Shown one piece after another: positions 62,051-64,000 of a stretch of 64,000 nt of DNA. Below the pieces are notes generated by a model. It made no database searches. It saw only the letters and a list, made by a program, of their open reading frames with translations, and had not been told where the DNA came from. The DNA is from Sapria himalayana (lineage: Eukaryota; Streptophyta; Magnoliopsida; Malpighiales; Rafflesiaceae): positions 131,728 to 195,727 of the forward strand of contig JAREIK010002646.1 of NCBI GenBank assembly GCA_029783825.1, written 5' to 3'. Positions within the stretch are counted from its first letter, which is position 1, and every line of letters starts with the position of its first letter. Position numbers and translations under genes: made by a program.

Positions 62051-63776
62051 TATGTTAAATTTTAACTAAATATATGTTAAATTTTAAATAATAAAATTTA
62101 AATACTTAATATGATGATCAGATCTTTGTGGTCCTAATAGCAAATGCTAACAATTTTATTTGGGATTTTGTATGCAAATTTAATTTAGTATAATTTTGTT
62201 TTGTTTTGTTAAATTTGTACTATAACTCATACATCTTTTTAGAAGTTATAACAGTAATCAAATCTTGAATTATTTTTTTTAATTTGTTTAATTTATGTGA
62301 TTATTAAATATTATTATTATTTTTTAATTTATTTCTTAGTATTTTTAAAATGTGATCAAGTCATTTCAATTTAATTACTTGCTGTAAAATAAATCTAAAA
62401 TAATAAAATAATAAAATTTTAGTTGTATATATAATTTTTTCATATTTTGGATTATTATTTATATTTTAGTATTAATAGTATATGGACAAAAATGTGATCA
62501 AATCTCATATAGATTATGTAATGCTAAGGAGCTATTAAAATAATATATACCTAATAATCTCATATAGATTATGTAAGTAAGTAATATATTTTTAAGGTTT
62601 TAATCAATTATTATCTAAATTATTTTCAAATATTATTTTAGAATCATAAAAAAAATTAAAATAGTTGTTCTGCATTGAATTTTTATATACTATTAGGTAT
62701 GTATATAGTCTTGTCAAGTTTTCAAGTCTAATGCTTATTTTCTAGGGTAGGATAGATATATATCTATTCTGATTACTGTTAGATATTAATATTTTTCTAT
62801 GATTTTCAAGTATCTAAAAGAATCCACTATAATGCATATATTGTGGTCATTAGAATAATTGGTTAGTTGATTGGTATATTTCCCATCATGTTAAGCTTAT
62901 ATAAAATATTTTAAGTACAATTTGCTTAGAAAAAATTATATATTTTAAATGAGTAACGTTAATTTTGAAAATGTAAATAAATTATTTTAAAAAATTTAAA
63001 ATTTAGTTTGCATGAATAATTTTAGATGCATTATAACTAAAATTGATAATCTCTTATACTAAAAAGTATTAATATATATCAATAACATTATATGTTATCT
63101 TTTTGATTCATATTAGTAGAACTAAAATTAATATGAGACACATTTCCTAAAGTCATAAGTACTGAAAAGAATTGACTGAATCATGTCCTAGTGAGAAAGG
63201 CTCCTGCTTTGCTCTAGGTGATATTCATATGTCAACAGTCTTATTCTTAAAAATTAAACAAGTTAGATCTGATAAGTCTCGAACCCAAGGCCTACCATTT
63301 TTGGATGTATGTCCCAAACCTGAGATGTTTTTTTGTAATCTAAGTATAAAACACAAAAAAAATAGTTTTGAAAATTCTTTGTTTGGTAAGCATTTCATTG
63401 GAATAGTAATATGTTTAGTTTTCATGTCATTGCCTTATTGAAGAATTTCTCTTTTTGTACTTTTACAACTATCGAGTGTTGCACAATCATCAGGCTGAAA
63501 AAGATTTACCATTGGCATTCATATAAAAAGTACTAGCCACATAAGTGTGCATTGCTATTTCTTTTGAAATGCATTTTTTTATATTTTGTTGGTGGGAGGT
63601 CCTTAATGATGAGGTATATTTGGTAGAATATAATTTATTTCCATAGAAAAAGAAATAATAGTTGTAAATAATATTAGCTTCTTTTGTGTGTATGATTAAA
63701 CAAATATTAATATATCAGATCTCATGGTTTATTTTATTTATTTCTAGCACATTATTTTTATTCTGTTTTATCATAG
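62051..63776. other. AT-rich sequence, possible intron or flank of a CACTA relative
   Basis: No confident gene. Direct repeats of 17 bp (61997-62013 and 62066-62082) flank the LINE edge. An 89-codon open frame at 63172-63441 has no recognised family. The last part ends in a pyrimidine-rich stretch and TCATAG just before a coding exon, as an intron 3' end would. Confidence 0.45.
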
Positions 63777-63989
63777 GATATTGTGGAGGAACGTATGACA
63801 GCTGCTTCTCAACAAGTTGAGAGTTCTATGGATCTTCAACCAATTGACTATGATCATATTTATTTGGAGACCATAAGAGGTCATAAGAAGCAGTGAGTGT
63901 ACGGCATCGGCTCAAAGGGAGTAGCATTTTGTAGTAACAGTTGTGCTTCTAATTCATCTGTCATAGCAATAGTGGATGAGGTGGTCTAA
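63777..63989 (+). pseudogene. Transposase_24-type exon, second CACTA relative
   Basis: After a splice-acceptor-like TTTTATCATAG the frame reads DIVEERMTAASQQVESSMD, IYLETIRGHKKQ, TGA stop (63894-63896), then VYGIGSKGVAFCSNSCASNS and IAIVDEVV, then TAA (63987-63989). It aligns without gaps to the last exon of the minus-strand TNPA-like gene in the units (MEERVTVAHQQVEGSMG, IYLETIRGRKK, VYGIDFKGVPFC, HASNSSVSAIMDEAVEQQ). In that gene the equivalent of the TGA site is close to its own TAG, but the two stops are different. The element probably continues to the right of the window. Confidence 0.85.
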
Positions 63990-64000
63990 CAACAAGTTAT

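Noticed and set aside
63172..63441. 89-codon open frame upstream of the Transposase_24 exon
   Set aside because: Does not resemble the earlier exons of that gene; more likely intron or unrelated repeat.
1..64000. LTR retrotransposons, tRNA or rRNA genes
   Set aside because: No gag-pol blocks, no long terminal repeats beyond the tandem units, and no tRNA-like or rRNA-like text recognised on reading.

Overview
This looks like a gene-poor, repeat-rich stretch of a plant nuclear genome, most likely an angiosperm. The evidence is family-level: L1-type LINEs with a C-terminal RNase H domain, a CACTA (En/Spm) transposon with TNP2-type and Transposase_24-type genes, a short hAT-like element, and a plant-type ARF retrocopy. 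I see no intact host gene and no RNA gene. I cannot name the species.

Layout. (1) 1-3.8 kb is a degenerate TCTA tetranucleotide tract. (2) About 3.8-9.1 kb is a near full-length but dead LINE inserted into that tract, which resumes at 9.1 kb. (3) 9892-48642 is a tandem array of three almost identical 12.9-kb units (starts 9892, 22799, 35721). Each unit reads left to right: about 2.4 kb of TCTA repeat, a CACTA terminus with subterminal repeats, a hairpin, a GC-rich triplet repeat open on both strands, a Transposase_24-type (TNPA-like) pseudogene and a TNP2-type transposase pseudogene (both minus strand), a GA tract upstream of the latter, and an AT-rich satellite. A 610-bp hAT-like element with an 8-bp target duplication sits in the transposase gene. 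(4) To the right of unit 3 lies an intronless ARF GTPase retropseudogene. Its insertion split the AT-rich satellite, and its 3' end forms the unit boundary. (5) 49.5-55.3 kb holds more of the AT-rich satellite: a ~375-bp period, then a short 42/69/80-bp pattern. (6) 55.9-57.1 kb holds CACTA-type subterminal repeats ending in a degraded CACTA-like terminus, possibly the far end of the element in unit 3. (7) 57-60 kb is mostly unassigned, with GT, poly-C and short minisatellite tracts. (8) 60.1-62.05 kb is a 5'-truncated minus-strand LINE of the same type as the first. (9) The last 220 bases hold a plus-strand exon homologous to the 3' part of the TNPA-like gene in the units, so a second CACTA relative probably continues past the window.

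Inferred history: TCTA tract and CACTA element; hAT-like insertion and decay of the CACTA genes; ARF retrocopy insertion into the AT satellite; one illegitimate joining of the ARF 3' end to the TCTA tract giving a duplication; then expansion to three units by unequal exchange. The last step is supported by the same two-base filler at both internal junctions. Units 2 and 3 share changes absent from unit 1.
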